A DNA stretch of 64,000 nt, taken from the NCBI GenBank assembly GCA_040902225.1, contig JBBDXT010000004.1, positions 934,309 to 998,308 of the forward strand. The letters are read 5' to 3'. Made by a program: the position numbers and the translations under genes. The notes beneath the pieces are model-generated. The model was not told the DNA's origin and searched no databases. It was given only the letters and a program-made list of their open reading frames with translations. Position 1 is the stretch's first letter. Each line of letters opens with the position of its first letter. This document shows, piece after piece, positions 45,193-58,252 of this stretch. This DNA comes from Chloroflexota bacterium (lineage in GTDB: Bacteria; Chloroflexota; Limnocylindria; QHBO01).

Positions 45193-46584
45193 TCAGCCCG
45201 GGACGATGTTCTGGTTCAGGTGGAAGACGTTCTTCGGATCGTACCGGCGTTTCACGGCCTGCAGCCGCCGGTAGCGTTCCTCGCCGTAGACCTCCCGGAC
45301 GTGCTCGTCGCCCTCCTCCATCAGCCAGTTGACATAGGCGCCCGTCCGGTAAGGAGCCATAGCCTCCCAGCACTCGCGGGCCCATAGGCGCTCCACGTCG
45401 AACCCGTCGGCCGAGTCCGTCGCGCCGACCACGTCCACGAGGTAGCCGCTGCGGGTGCTGCTGAAGGCGGTGTCCAGCGCGCCGACGCGTGCCACGGCGC
45501 CTCCGAGCTGCCAGGCAATCATTGCCGACCGCAGCGACCTGATGCGGGCGCCGTGATCCAGCATCACCTCCAGGACGCCATCCGAGAGCGCGGCGACGTC
45601 GGACGCCTTGGAGTAGATCCAGATGCCGTGCGGGAAGCTCGGGTCAAGGAGCCCCTGGTGCTCGACGAATGGGCGACGGCTGACGAGGTCGACGATCGGT
45701 GTGCCGAACTGCCGCATGGCGGCCAACGCGGCCTCACCCCGGTCGTGCTCGCCGACCCAGCAGCACGCGACGCCGATCACCGGCCTCCCGTGGAGCTCGG
45801 CGGGAATCAGGTCGACAGCCGGCGCGCGCCGCACGATCAGCGCGGTGGTGAGCTCATCGGGCGCGGCCAGCGCCCACTCCCGATAGAAGCGTCCCACCTC
45901 CGCGCCGTCCTCGAGTGCCCACAGGACGAGGCCGGCGACGACCGTCGGCGCGACTTGGTTCAGCCGATAGGTGAAGTCGGTGACGATGCCGAAGTTGCCG
46001 CCCCCGCCGCGCAGCCCCCAGAAGAGATCCGCATTGTGAGCGGCGCTCGCCTCGACCACTTCCCCTTTGGCGGTGACGACCTCGGCCGCGAGCAGGTTGT
46101 CGACGGTCAGACCGTGCTTCCGCATCAGCCATCCGAAGCCACCACCCAGAGTCAGGCCGGCGATGCCGGTGTGCGTCACCGAGCCAAGCGGCACGGCCAG
46201 GCCGTACGCCTGGGTCGCCCGGTCCAGCTCGCCGAGCAGTACGCCACCCTCGGCGCGCGCCACCCGACGCTCGGGATCGACGTCGATGCGCTTCATCGGC
46301 CCAAGGTCGATGACCACTCCGCCGTCCACGACCGAGAACCCCGGGAAGCTGTGTCCGCCGCCCCGGATGGCAGCGGTCAAGCCGGCTCGTCGTGCGAACG
46401 CCAGCGCAGCGACGACATCGGCGCGCCCCGAGCACCGGGCGATCAGCGCGGGCCTGCGGTCGATGGAGCCGTTCCACACCCTGCGCTGCGCCTCGTAGGC
46501 GGGATGGTCTGGACCGACGAGGTCGCCGCGGAACGAGCGCTCGAGGTGGGCGTATGCGCTGCGGCCTTCCGTCAGAGCTGCCAT
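45193..46584 (-). CDS. FAD-linked oxidase, berberine-bridge-enzyme type
   Basis: PCMH-type flavoprotein of 463 aa. The FAD-binding domain has GLTAAIRGGGHSFPGFSVVD, where His78 is the usual covalent 8-alpha flavin attachment site, and LGSVTHTGIAGLTLGGGFGW. Then come FWGLRGGGGNFGIVTDF and the C-terminal BBE motif RYDPKNVFHLNQNI. No second flavinylating Cys of the bicovalent group is seen. It likely oxidises an alcohol, sugar or aromatic substrate with O2. It lies just downstream of the Crp-type gene on the same strand (40 bp), so the two may be regulated together. Confidence 0.9.
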   Translation of the reverse strand: MAALTEGRSAYAHLERSFRGDLVGPDHPAYEAQRRVWNGSIDRRPALIARCSGRADVVAALAFARRAGLTAAIRGGGHSFPGFSVVDGGVVIDLGPMKRIDVDPERRVARAEGGVLLGELDRATQAYGLAVPLGSVTHTGIAGLTLGGGFGWLMRKHGLTVDNLLAAEVVTAKGEVVEASAAHNADLFWGLRGGGGNFGIVTDFTYRLNQVAPTVVAGLVLWALEDGAEVGRFYREWALAAPDELTTALIVRRAPAVDLIPAELHGRPVIGVACCWVGEHDRGEAALAAMRQFGTPIVDLVSRRPFVEHQGLLDPSFPHGIWIYSKASDVAALSDGVLEVMLDHGARIRSLRSAMIAWQLGGAVARVGALDTAFSSTRSGYLVDVVGATDSADGFDVERLWARECWEAMAPYRTGAYVNWLMEEGDEHVREVYGEERYRRLQAVKRRYDPKNVFHLNQNIVPG

Positions 46585-46624
46585 TCATGGCAGCATGATG
46601 CTCGGAGCGGCGAGCTGTCAGGAA

Positions 46625-47320
46625 CTATCGTTCCTGAGCGGCGGCGATGGCCGAAAGCCGCTCCGGGTCGGTGAGCACGATCCCGTCGCGGCGGGTCCGG
46701 ATGCAGCCCTGCGTCCGCAGCTCGCGGAGGACCCGGACGACGACCTCGCGCACCGTTCCGACCCCATCGGCGAGCTCCTGCTGACTGATGGAAGCGGCGA
46801 GCTCCTCCGAGTGCGGGTCGAGGGCGGCAAGGTCGAGGAGGTGCCGTGCGATGCGCTGCCGGACCGTGGCGAAGGCGTGGCCGGAGAACTCCGCGACAAA
46901 GGTCATCACTCGCTCGCTCGTCTCGACGAGCAAGGCGTTCGCGACCCGGGAGTCGCGGAGCGCCTGCCGTACCACGCGCGCGGGATCGAGCCGAAGCAGC
47001 TCCGCGTCCGTCAACGCCTGGATGGTGAAGGGCCTGACGGCCTCGGCGTACAGCGTGGCCGCGCCCATGAGCGCTCCGCGGCGGCAGTAGCGAACGGTCA
47101 AGGCCCTACCGTCTGCGGCGGCGACCTGGATGCGGACCAGCCCGGATACTACGAGCTCCAGGTGCGGTGACTCGCCTGCCACCGGGCGGACCGTGGATCG
47201 CGCTGGGATGGTCACCCGCGTAGCGCCCGCCAGCACTTCGCCCAGGACATCCGCTGGCAGCGTGCCGAGCCGGGACGCGGCGAGAGCTTCACGCTCGCTG
47301 TGATCGAGCCGTAATCCCAC
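46625..47320 (-). CDS. Crp/Fnr family transcriptional regulator
   Basis: A 231-residue regulator. The N-terminal cyclic-nucleotide-binding-like domain contains LELVVSGLVRIQVAAADGRA and RYCRRGALMGAATLY. A dimerisation helix follows, then the winged helix-turn-helix: TVRQRIARHLLDLA, then ISQQELADGVGTVREVVVRV and GCIRTRRDGIVLTDPERL. No FNR-type Cys cluster is present. The effector is unknown. It probably controls the FAD oxidase gene immediately downstream and possibly the peroxiredoxin. Confidence 0.9.
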   Translation of the reverse strand: MGLRLDHSEREALAASRLGTLPADVLGEVLAGATRVTIPARSTVRPVAGESPHLELVVSGLVRIQVAAADGRALTVRYCRRGALMGAATLYAEAVRPFTIQALTDAELLRLDPARVVRQALRDSRVANALLVETSERVMTFVAEFSGHAFATVRQRIARHLLDLAALDPHSEELAASISQQELADGVGTVREVVVRVLRELRTQGCIRTRRDGIVLTDPERLSAIAAAQER

Positions 47321-47377
47321 GACTGAACGCTACTGCAGCGAGCGGTCGGCGTGGGGGCAGGTTATCGCGCGACCAGG

Positions 47378-47395
47378 GTGGTACCGCATACCGGA
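47378..47395. repeat. 18-bp direct repeat, right copy
   Basis: Exact copy of 45095-45112. About 80 bp to its right lies the 12-bp tandem repeat at 47476-47499, the same relative layout as attachment core and paired repeats at 36.6 and 44.1 kb. Confidence 0.65.
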
Positions 47396-47475
47396 TGCGC
47401 TGTATTTCGTGCCACGCGTCCCACAGAGCGACAGGATGGGCAGCATAGGCGACATGGGACGTATGGGACACGACC

Positions 47476-47499
47476 GATAAGGGCTCAGATAAGGGCTCA
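47476..47499 (+). repeat. Tandem 12-bp repeat GATAAGGGCTCA
   Basis: GATAAGGGCTCA occurs twice with no gap. A close relative (ATAAGGGCTCC twice, 12-bp period) is at 48669-48691. Just before each pair lies a short 9-bp-period repeat (ATGGGACGT/ATGGGACAC here; GAGACGCAT/GAGACGCAG at 48.6 kb). Confidence 0.6.
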
Positions 47500-47909
47500 G
47501 ACACCAATGCGGTGGTGGCTTCCCGGACCACCTCACGGGCAACGCGCGCAGTACCGGACCTCGTCCCCGGCAGGTGACGGGGCCGCGCTAGCAACCATCC
47601 CTATCCTTGGGCGTCACGAACTGAAGTCAGCTGGCGAATCAGCAAGAATGCAATCGGCCGAGGGTTCCCCGACGCGACACTGAGGTCGGAGGCGCAAGTG
47701 GGACTTAAACCGGCAGATACCAAATGCCGAATCGTCTTGCCGGCACAGGTCCACCACTCTCGGATGGCCGCTTAGCGGGGTGGCGGCTTCCGGCGCAGCC
47801 TTCAACTTCAGTCGTTAAGCATACTGACGAGCGGGTTGTGGATAAGTCAACGCATCGGTACGGCGCAAACGCCTGAAGTCGAAAGCCTCGAGAAGAGGAG
47901 AACCAAGAG

Positions 47910-48494
47910 ATGAGGTCGAGCACCAACTACCAGCCGCCGCCCCTCCCTGAGGGTCTCCCCGTTCCGGTCGACGACGGTGCGGCTGCACACCTACCAGACC
48001 GGCTGATACCCGACCTCAAGCTTCGCTCGACCGAGGGACAAGACGTCAACCTCGCCGAGCTGGCTGCGACACAGCTCGTTCTGTACATCTACCCCAAGAT
48101 GGGGCGCCCTGACGACGCCGACCCACCTGGCTGGAACGAGACGCCGGGAGCGCGGGGGTGTACGCAGCAGAGCTGCGCCTTCCGCGACCTTCACTATCAG
48201 TTCCGTGACCTCGGATACAGGGTTGCAGGCGTGTCTGCCCAAGATAGCGAGGAGCAAGAGGAGGCAGCCCAGCGACTCCACTTGTCGTTTCCCCTCCTGG
48301 CTGACCCGACGCGCCAGCTGGGCGAGGCGTTGAAGCTTCCTACCCTCGAGATCGCCGGAATGATCCTTTACAGTCGGCTGACACTCGTCGCCCGAGCGCG
48401 CCGCATCGTCAAGATCTTCTACCCGGTGTTCCCACCAGACGAGAACGCCGAGGAGGTCCTGCAGTGGATTCGGTCGGACAGCAGTTCAGACTGA
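47910..48494 (+). CDS. Peroxiredoxin/redoxin (AhpC-TSA family, Bcp/PrxQ-like)
   Basis: A 194-residue thioredoxin-fold peroxidase. Its order is IPDLKLRSTEGQDVNLAEL, then VLYIYPKMGRP, ETPGARGCTQQSCAFRDLHY, GYRVAGVSAQDSEEQEEAAQ and FPLLADPTRQLGEAL. Cys84 in GCTQQSC is the peroxidatic Cys, and Cys89, five residues later, fits the PrxQ-type resolving position. The N-terminal 35 residues are extra and Pro-rich. A GAGGAGAA ribosome binding site precedes the ATG. It would remove peroxides, perhaps those made by the neighbouring FAD oxidase. Confidence 0.88.
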   Translation: MRSSTNYQPPPLPEGLPVPVDDGAAAHLPDRLIPDLKLRSTEGQDVNLAELAATQLVLYIYPKMGRPDDADPPGWNETPGARGCTQQSCAFRDLHYQFRDLGYRVAGVSAQDSEEQEEAAQRLHLSFPLLADPTRQLGEALKLPTLEIAGMILYSRLTLVARARRIVKIFYPVFPPDENAEEVLQWIRSDSSSD

Positions 48495-48818
48495 CAGCCG
48501 CGCCCAGACTTCTTCAGGCTGACATGCCATCGCTGGAGGCTTCTTGTTATGGGCCGAGACTCAGGAGCACGGCCGTCGCGAGCGGACTCTACGTGAACCG
48601 TCTCATACGTCTCAGCCGAGTTCAGCGAGACCTACCAAGAGACGCATGAGACGCAGGAAACAGGACAGATAAGGGCTCCAATAAGGGCTCCTGAAGCTCG
48701 ACACGTCACCGTCGTGGGTGACTCGCCGTTGCTGTGACGCACCTGGCCGGCTTGCGGCGGCGTGGAGGAAGGTGTAACGGGGGACCCCGACCCATGATGG
48801 CGCCGATGATGAGCTGGA
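48495..48818. other. Non-coding stretch with repeats, no gene seen
   Basis: About 325 bp between the peroxiredoxin and NTF2-like genes. Contains the ATAAGGGCTCC pair at 48669-48691 and the preceding 9-bp-period repeat. No supported coding frame. Confidence 0.5.
48669..48691 (+). repeat. Paired ATAAGGGCTCC repeats, 12-bp period
   Basis: ATAAGGGCTCC at 48669-48679 and 48681-48691. Nearly the same sequence and spacing as 47476-47499, 1.2 kb to the left. Confidence 0.55.
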
Positions 48819-49208
48819 TTACCCGTAGAAGTCGGCCTGGACTCGCGGGTCGCCGCTGAACCACGCTTCACTGATCTGCCCGTCGCGCACGTGGAACACG
48901 TACACGACGCGGTCCGCCAGCGAGCGGCCGTTGCGTTCGGCCCGGGTGATATGCAGGGCGACGGTGTGATCGTCATTGGCCAAGACGTCATGCAGTTCCC
49001 AACGGAGCGTGCCGTTCGTCATCTCGCGCAGCTGCCAGATCATCCGCGCGATGCTCTCTGACCCGGCAACTTCGACTCCTTCGCCCCCGTGCAGAACCGC
49101 ATCCGGGGCGAACGCGGCGGCGAAGCCGGCCATGTCATCGCGGTCGAGGGCCGTCCGCCGCAACGAGGCGAAACTCGTGACCCTGCGACGCGTCACCCGA
49201 TCGAACAT
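48819..49208 (-). CDS. NTF2/SnoaL-like protein, 5' end uncertain
   Basis: The C-terminal 110 residues form a good SnoaL domain: TALDRDDMAGFAAAFAPDAV, GSESIARMIWQLREMTNGTL, HTVALHITRAERNGRSLADR and VVYVFHVRDGQISEAWFSGD. Upstream of about 49166 the frame is antisense to the integrase coding sequence and looks arbitrary. The true N-terminal dozen residues may have been replaced when the integrase fragment was joined here. An ATG at 49208 can still start the frame. Ligand unknown. Confidence 0.65.
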   Translation of the reverse strand: MFDRVTRRRVTSFASLRRTALDRDDMAGFAAAFAPDAVLHGGEGVEVAGSESIARMIWQLREMTNGTLRWELHDVLANDDHTVALHITRAERNGRSLADRVVYVFHVRDGQISEAWFSGDPRVQADFYG

Positions 49209-49983
49209 CGAGGCTCTCACCCCAGAGCGTGCGCGAGGCATCCTCAAGGCAATCAGCGGCGACCGGCTCGAGGCAGCCTACGCGCTCTCGTTCATGGGTC
49301 TACGCTCGTCGGAAATCCTGGGGATCGCTCGCTCCGACCTCGACCTCAACGACGGGACCGTGACTATCCGGTACCAGATCGCGGGATCGGGCCGGAAAGC
49401 GGCTAGGGTTGAGACGAAGACGGCCGCGTCAGCAGCCACTATCGCGCTGTCGCCCTTCGTTGTTGACCGTCTGCGGGGGCACCTCCGGCGGCAGGAGGCC
49501 GAACGACCCCTAGTGCCATTCGGGGATTCTCTCGTGTTCGTCACGAAAGGCGGTCTGGCGATCAATGGCTCGTGGTTCACCAAGCACTTCCAGTCGCTAC
49601 TGCTGAGAGCAAGCCTGCCGACGATGCGCCTCCACGATATGCGCCACGGGGCTGCGAGCCTGCTCGTGGACGCGGGAGCACACCCTCGCGTCGCCCAGGA
49701 GTTGCTCCGCCACGCGCCCGGCAGCCAGGTCACCATGGAGCGATACGCTCATGTCACGGCAAGGCAGCAACGCGATGCGGCCGACCTGCTAGAGCGGGCA
49801 ATTGCCGGGCATGGGTTCATGGCGGAGGAGTCAGTCACGGAATCAGTCACGGAGGCCGCAAAAGGAGTCGCCTCGAGTGGACTGCAGCGACCAAGCGTGG
49901 GCGATCCACTCGGGAAAAGTGGCTCCGGCGGTAGGACTCGAACCTACGACCAAGCGGTTAACAGCCGCCCGCTCTACCACTGA
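49177..49983 (+). pseudogene. Tyrosine integrase, N-terminally truncated
   Basis: The frame gives the catalytic domain of a phage-type tyrosine recombinase: LTPERARGILKAISGDRLEA, MGLRSSEILGIARSDLDL (Arg43), the Lys near ETKTAASAATIALS, LHDMRHGAASLLVDAGAHPR (His-x-x-Arg), LLRHAPGSQVTMERYAHVT (His and nucleophile Tyr). The core-binding and arm-binding N-terminal domains (about 150-200 residues) are missing; upstream codons are antisense to the NTF2-like gene. The frame also runs on into the tRNA-Asn gene (GGRTRTYDQAVNSRPLYH). Catalytic residues survive, but DNA recognition is probably lost. Confidence 0.85.
49831..49850 (+). repeat. Paired TCAGTCAC repeats left of tRNA-Asn
   Basis: TCAGTCAC at 49831-49838 and 49843-49850, 12-bp period, 69 bp from the tRNA-Asn end. 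Within the integrase frame this reads ESVTESVTE. Same motif and spacing as at 36696 and 44199 but on the opposite side of the core. Confidence 0.55.
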
Positions 49984-49994
49984 GCTACGCCGGA
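49920..49994 (-). tRNA. tRNA-Asn (anticodon GTT), integration target
   Basis: Full cloverleaf on the minus strand: acceptor stem TCCGGCG/CGCCGGA, D arm AGCTCAGTGGTAGAG, anticodon loop CTGTTAA (GTT), T arm GTAGGTTCGAGTCCTAC, discriminator G and encoded CCA (49922-49920). Its 3' 50 bp are repeated at 44099-44148 and 36595-36645. The intact copy lies at the right edge of the accessory region, as expected when elements integrate into the tRNA 3' end and restore it. Confidence 0.96.
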
Positions 49995-50076
49995 ACATTC
50001 GCCTCATCCAGTCGCCGTGGCCGATGAGGCCGGCCGATGATACCCGTGCCTGACGCGACGGGTCAAAGAGGAATCA

Positions 50077-50094
50077 GGCGGCCGGACGGCCGCC
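50077..50094 (-). terminator. rpoD transcription terminator hairpin
   Basis: A perfect 7-bp GC stem (50077-50083 with 50088-50094) and a 4-nt loop lies 6 bp beyond the rpoD stop codon. On the minus strand it is followed by a moderately T-rich TGATTCCTCTTTGA. A weak but plausible intrinsic terminator. Confidence 0.6.
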
Positions 50095-50100
50095 ATCGGT

Positions 50101-52191
<2,091 letters not shown>

Positions 52192-52193
52192 GA

Positions 52194-54038
52194 TCAGTCC
52201 CTCCTCGCGCCGACCGCCTGGGCCGGTGATTCCATTTCCCTGTTGAGATCGGCCTTTTCGCGGCCGAGCTTGTTGATTTGTTGCTTGAGTAACTCGAGCT
52301 GGGTCCCGTCCTCGTCGCGCTGCGCTTCCGCGAGCAGGAGCTGCCCGTCGTGGATCGCCTCCTCGATGCGCGTCGCGCGGAGCCGCAATAGACAGGTACG
52401 GAGTTGGGCACGCGCCTCGCCCGGATCGAGCTGTGCGCCATTTCCGTTGGCCGCCAGGTTGGCCAGCAGGTCGCGGGCGAGGCCCGCGGTCACGGGATCG
52501 AGGCTGCCGACGAAGGTCTCCAGGTCCGCCGCCGTCGCGTCGCCCTGCGCCACGCGTTCGCGCCAGGCGGTAACCAGGGCGCCGGTCGCGGCATCCCGGA
52601 ATGGAAGCGGGCCCTCGGAGGGAAGCTCGGCCGTCAGCGCCGGATATCGGAGCAGGAGGCTCAACGCCTCGCGCTCGAGCGGTCCGAGCCCCCCCACGGC
52701 GGGAGTCGCGGTACCCGGACCCACCGGCAGCGGGGCGAGGCGCGGGGCGCGGCGGATCGGCTCGCGCGCGAGCGCCTCCAGCAGGACACTCTCGTCCACG
52801 TTGACAAGGCGGGCCAGCCGCTGGAGGTATCCCCGCTTTTCGACTGGGTCTCCCACCCGTTGTAGGACGGCTAGCACCCGCCCTGTGACCTCGCGCTTCC
52901 CGGCTACGCTGTCGAGGCCGACCTCCCGTGTCATCCGCTCCATGAAGTATTCGACCAGCTCCTTGGCGTCGGCGACCGCAGTACGCCACGCCTCGGGATC
53001 AGTTCTGATCAACTCGTCAGGATCCTTCCCCGCCGGAATGCGCACGACGCGGATCTTGGAAACACTCTGATCGGGTCCAAGTTCCTCGAGCAGCCCGCGC
53101 TGCGTGGCTGCCTCGCCGGCGAGGTCGACGTCGTAGGCGAGTGCGATCCCGTCTGCGTAGCGCGTCGCCAGCTCGATCTGGCCCCTCGTCAGCGCCGTGC
53201 CGAGGCTGGCCACCACGTTGGCGAAGCCGGCCTGGTGTGCTGCCATGACATCGGTGTAGCCCTCGACGATCACCGTGAGCTTCTCGCGCCTGATCGCGGC
53301 CTTGGCAAGGTCGAGGCCGTACAGCGTCCGGCTCTTGTCGAACAGCGGGCCGGCCGGCGAATTCAGGTACTTCGGACCCTCCGCGCCCGGCATGACCCGG
53401 CCGCCAAGGCCAACCGCCCGGCCTGAGGCATCGCGGATCGGGATGATGATCCGGCCACGAAACTTGTCGATCACGCCGCCACGGCTCGAGGGCGAGGCGA
53501 GCCCGGCGGCGAGGAGCTCGTCATTGGTGAAGCCGCGACCGATGAGCCGGCGCGTCAGCGCATCCCAGCTGGTTGGCGCATAGCCGATCCCGAAACGCTC
53601 GAGCGTTTCGGCGGTGAGGCCGCGCTCGTCGAGGTAGGCGCGAGCCTTCTCGGCCTGGGTCGCCTGGAGCAGCACTTCGCGGTACCACGCGATGGCCGCC
53701 TCGAGCGCTTCGCGCAGGCGACGCCGATGTCGGTCTTCCTTCGCCGTCTGCGCCGACAGCTCGACACCCGCCTTCTCGGCGAGGCGGGAGAGCGCCTCCC
53801 GGAAGTCGATTCCGTCCCGTCGCATCAGGAAGGTGAAGATGTCACCGCCCTCGCCGCAGCCGAAGCAGCGCCAGCTCTCGCGATCGGGAGTGACGATGAA
53901 GGATGGAGTCTTCTCGGCGTGGAACGGGCAGAGCCCCTTGTAGGCAGAGCCCGCCCGCTTGAGGGCGACGGTCTCCCCGACCACGTCGATCACCGGAAGC
54001 TTGGATTTGATCTCGGCAGCAATGCCGGAAGAGGTCAT
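52194..54038 (-). CDS. dnaG: DNA primase DnaG
   Basis: Primase of about 614 aa that makes RNA primers. The N-terminal zinc finger is [13 protein letters not shown] followed by [16 protein letters not shown] (CHC2). The RNA polymerase core reads [20 protein letters not shown] and the TOPRIM fold has [19 protein letters not shown] and [15 protein letters not shown]. The C-terminal helicase-binding part is less conserved and ends with a basic region. The ATG at 54038 gives [20 protein letters not shown]; six earlier codons to 54056 are possible. First gene of the dnaG-rpoD operon, divergent from the sigma/anti-sigma pair. Confidence 0.96.
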   Translation of the reverse strand: MTSSGIAAEIKSKLPVIDVVGETVALKRAGSAYKGLCPFHAEKTPSFIVTPDRESWRCFGCGEGGDIFTFLMRRDGIDFREALSRLAEKAGVELSAQTAKEDRHRRRLREALEAAIAWYREVLLQATQAEKARAYLDERGLTAETLERFGIGYAPTSWDALTRRLIGRGFTNDELLAAGLASPSSRGGVIDKFRGRIIIPIRDASGRAVGLGGRVMPGAEGPKYLNSPAGPLFDKSRTLYGLDLAKAAIRREKLTVIVEGYTDVMAAHQAGFANVVASLGTALTRGQIELATRYADGIALAYDVDLAGEAATQRGLLEELGPDQSVSKIRVVRIPAGKDPDELIRTDPEAWRTAVADAKELVEYFMERMTREVGLDSVAGKREVTGRVLAVLQRVGDPVEKRGYLQRLARLVNVDESVLLEALAREPIRRAPRLAPLPVGPGTATPAVGGLGPLEREALSLLLRYPALTAELPSEGPLPFRDAATGALVTAWRERVAQGDATAADLETFVGSLDPVTAGLARDLLANLAANGNGAQLDPGEARAQLRTCLLRLRATRIEEAIHDGQLLLAEAQRDEDGTQLELLKQQINKLGREKADLNREMESPAQAVGARRD

Positions 54039-54143
54039 GCGAAAGATGCACCCCACGCCGTGCGGCGCTTTGTCAAGGGCTTGTCAAGAGGGATGCCGGT
54101 ATTTTACCACGAAGTCAAGTTTCGGCTGCTGCCTGGCCCGTCG

Positions 54144-54812
54144 ATGATCAGGGTTGCTCGGAGGGAATACACTTTGCAGTCGCTGGTCCGAGCCGACACG
54201 CCAGGGAGGAGTCCGACGGCCACTTTTCAGCCTGCGCCCGCGCAAGATGACGCGCTGCTGGCGGCCGCCTTCCGTGAGCTGCACGGGGCACGGCTGCACG
54301 GCTTCGCCATCCTCGTCACGCTCGGCGATCGGCAACCCGCCGAGCGCGCCGCCGGCTTCGCACTCGCCGCGGGGGCCGAGCAGGCCGCCGCCCTGCGCCA
54401 CCCGGAGCGGGCTGCTGCCTGGCTCCGCGCACGAGTCTTGCGGGGCCTGTCGCAGCGGCGATCGGTCACACGATCGACCTCGCTCGAGGCGCGTCGCACG
54501 GCGCTAGCCCCCCTGGGCCTGGATGAGGTCGTATATCGGGGGCTGGCCGCCCTCAGCGTCAACGCCCGGGCTGCTCTCGTGGCATCGGCGATCGAGCGGT
54601 TCGACCCGATCGACGTCGAGACGATCCTGGATGCGGCGCCGGCCACGACGCGGCATGCGGTCGCTGGGGCACGAAATCGATACCTGCGATACGCCACCCG
54701 CGCCTCCGACGATGAGGCCGATGCGGCTCTGGATGAGCCTACCGGCGAGCTCGCCAGTCGCGTGCAGCGCGTCGCGAAACGCGCCTTCTCGACGAGCGAC
54801 GCGTCCCGATGA
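54144..54812 (+). CDS. Divergent ECF-like sigma factor
   Basis: A 222-residue protein, mostly helical. LLAAAFRELHGARLHGFAIL and the following helices match region 2 of extracytoplasmic-function sigma factors only loosely. TALAPLGLDEVVYRGLAALS with VNARAALVASAIERFDPID fits region 4, where the helix-turn-helix lies. The identification is supported by its partner: the gene overlaps by 4 bp (ATGA) a gene with a zinc-type anti-sigma motif. It may be a highly diverged or inactive sigma. Start MIRVARREYTLQSL at 54144; upstream codons read into the dnaG promoter region. Confidence 0.65.
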   Translation: MIRVARREYTLQSLVRADTPGRSPTATFQPAPAQDDALLAAAFRELHGARLHGFAILVTLGDRQPAERAAGFALAAGAEQAAALRHPERAAAWLRARVLRGLSQRRSVTRSTSLEARRTALAPLGLDEVVYRGLAALSVNARAALVASAIERFDPIDVETILDAAPATTRHAVAGARNRYLRYATRASDDEADAALDEPTGELASRVQRVAKRAFSTSDASR

Positions 54813-55456
54813 AAGAGGCACATGGGCGCTTCCACGACTGGCTCACCGCAGGAGCGGATGGTGATCCACCTCGGGACGTTGCGGTGCACGCGTCGGTCTG
54901 CGCAGAATGCCAACAGTCGATGGCCGCGCTCGATGAGCTCGCGAACGTCAACCCCGCCATGGCGAGCATCCCCGGCGAGCCGATGGGCCGCGAACGCGGG
55001 CGACTGGCAATGGCAGGGCGGCTCGTGGGGGCCACCGCGGTCCTGTTCAGCGCGGCGATCCTGGGCGTGGGCGTCTCCCAACTGATTGGGGTATCGCATC
55101 CAAACGGCCAGGTCGCAAACACAAGTCCCACTCCAGACCAGAATGTGCTGGCGGAGACCGCGACGCCACAGCCGAGCCCTGAGCCCACGACCGCGCCGCC
55201 CCAGGAGACGCTGACTCCGCTGGGCACGCCGGGTCCGACGGCAGTTCCGGACCCCTCGTCGACCCCTTTCCCGTATTGGACATTCATCCCGACCCCATTC
55301 CCGACGGCCCAGCCAACCGCGACTCCGCCCGAGACGCCGGTGCCGAGCGTGTCGCCGTCCACCTCGGCGTCGCCGTCCACCTCGGCGTCGCCCTCCACCT
55401 CGCCGAGCGCGTCGCCCTCCGCCCCGCCGAGCGCGTCGCCCTCCGCGTCGCCGTAG
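54809..55456 (+). CDS. Membrane-bound anti-sigma factor with Ser/Pro/Thr-rich tail
   Basis: A 215-residue protein. The short N-terminal cytoplasmic domain contains VHASVCAECQQSM with His27, Cys31 and Cys34, the HxxxCxxC motif of zinc-associated anti-sigma factors. One membrane helix follows (GATAVLFSAAILGVGVSQLI). The external part of about 120 residues is Pro/Thr/Ser rich and ends in repeated SPSTSA and SPSAPPSA units, probably wall-spanning and glycosylated, with no folded sensor domain. It should hold the preceding sigma factor at the membrane until signalled. Confidence 0.82.
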   Translation: MKEAHGRFHDWLTAGADGDPPRDVAVHASVCAECQQSMAALDELANVNPAMASIPGEPMGRERGRLAMAGRLVGATAVLFSAAILGVGVSQLIGVSHPNGQVANTSPTPDQNVLAETATPQPSPEPTTAPPQETLTPLGTPGPTAVPDPSSTPFPYWTFIPTPFPTAQPTATPPETPVPSVSPSTSASPSTSASPSTSPSASPSAPPSASPSASP

Positions 55457-55471
55457 GCCGAAGTCCTTGGG

Positions 55472-58252
<2,781 letters not shown>

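Larger units (their letters stand above)
47321..47909. other. Non-coding stretch with repeats, no gene seen
   Basis: About 590 bp that hold the right copy of the 18-bp repeat (47378-47395), a 12-bp tandem repeat (47476-47499) and an exact DnaA-box 9-mer (TGTGGATAA at 47837-47845). No frame has a domain-like product. Confidence 0.55.

Noticed and set aside
47614-47805. A 63-codon minus-strand frame (MKAAPEAATPLSGHP...)
   Set aside because: No ribosome binding site or family resemblance; composition like random translation.
54070-54109. TTGTCAAG tandem (11-bp period) and palindrome GGTATTTTACC between dnaG and the sigma gene as a promoter pair
   Set aside because: TTGACA-like hexamers are present on the minus strand, but no -10 element lies at correct spacing on either strand.
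55340-55456. Short tandem repeats at the end of the anti-sigma gene as a CRISPR or regulatory repeat
   Set aside because: They are in-frame codon repeats for a Ser/Pro/Ala/Thr-rich tail; no spacers and no cas genes.
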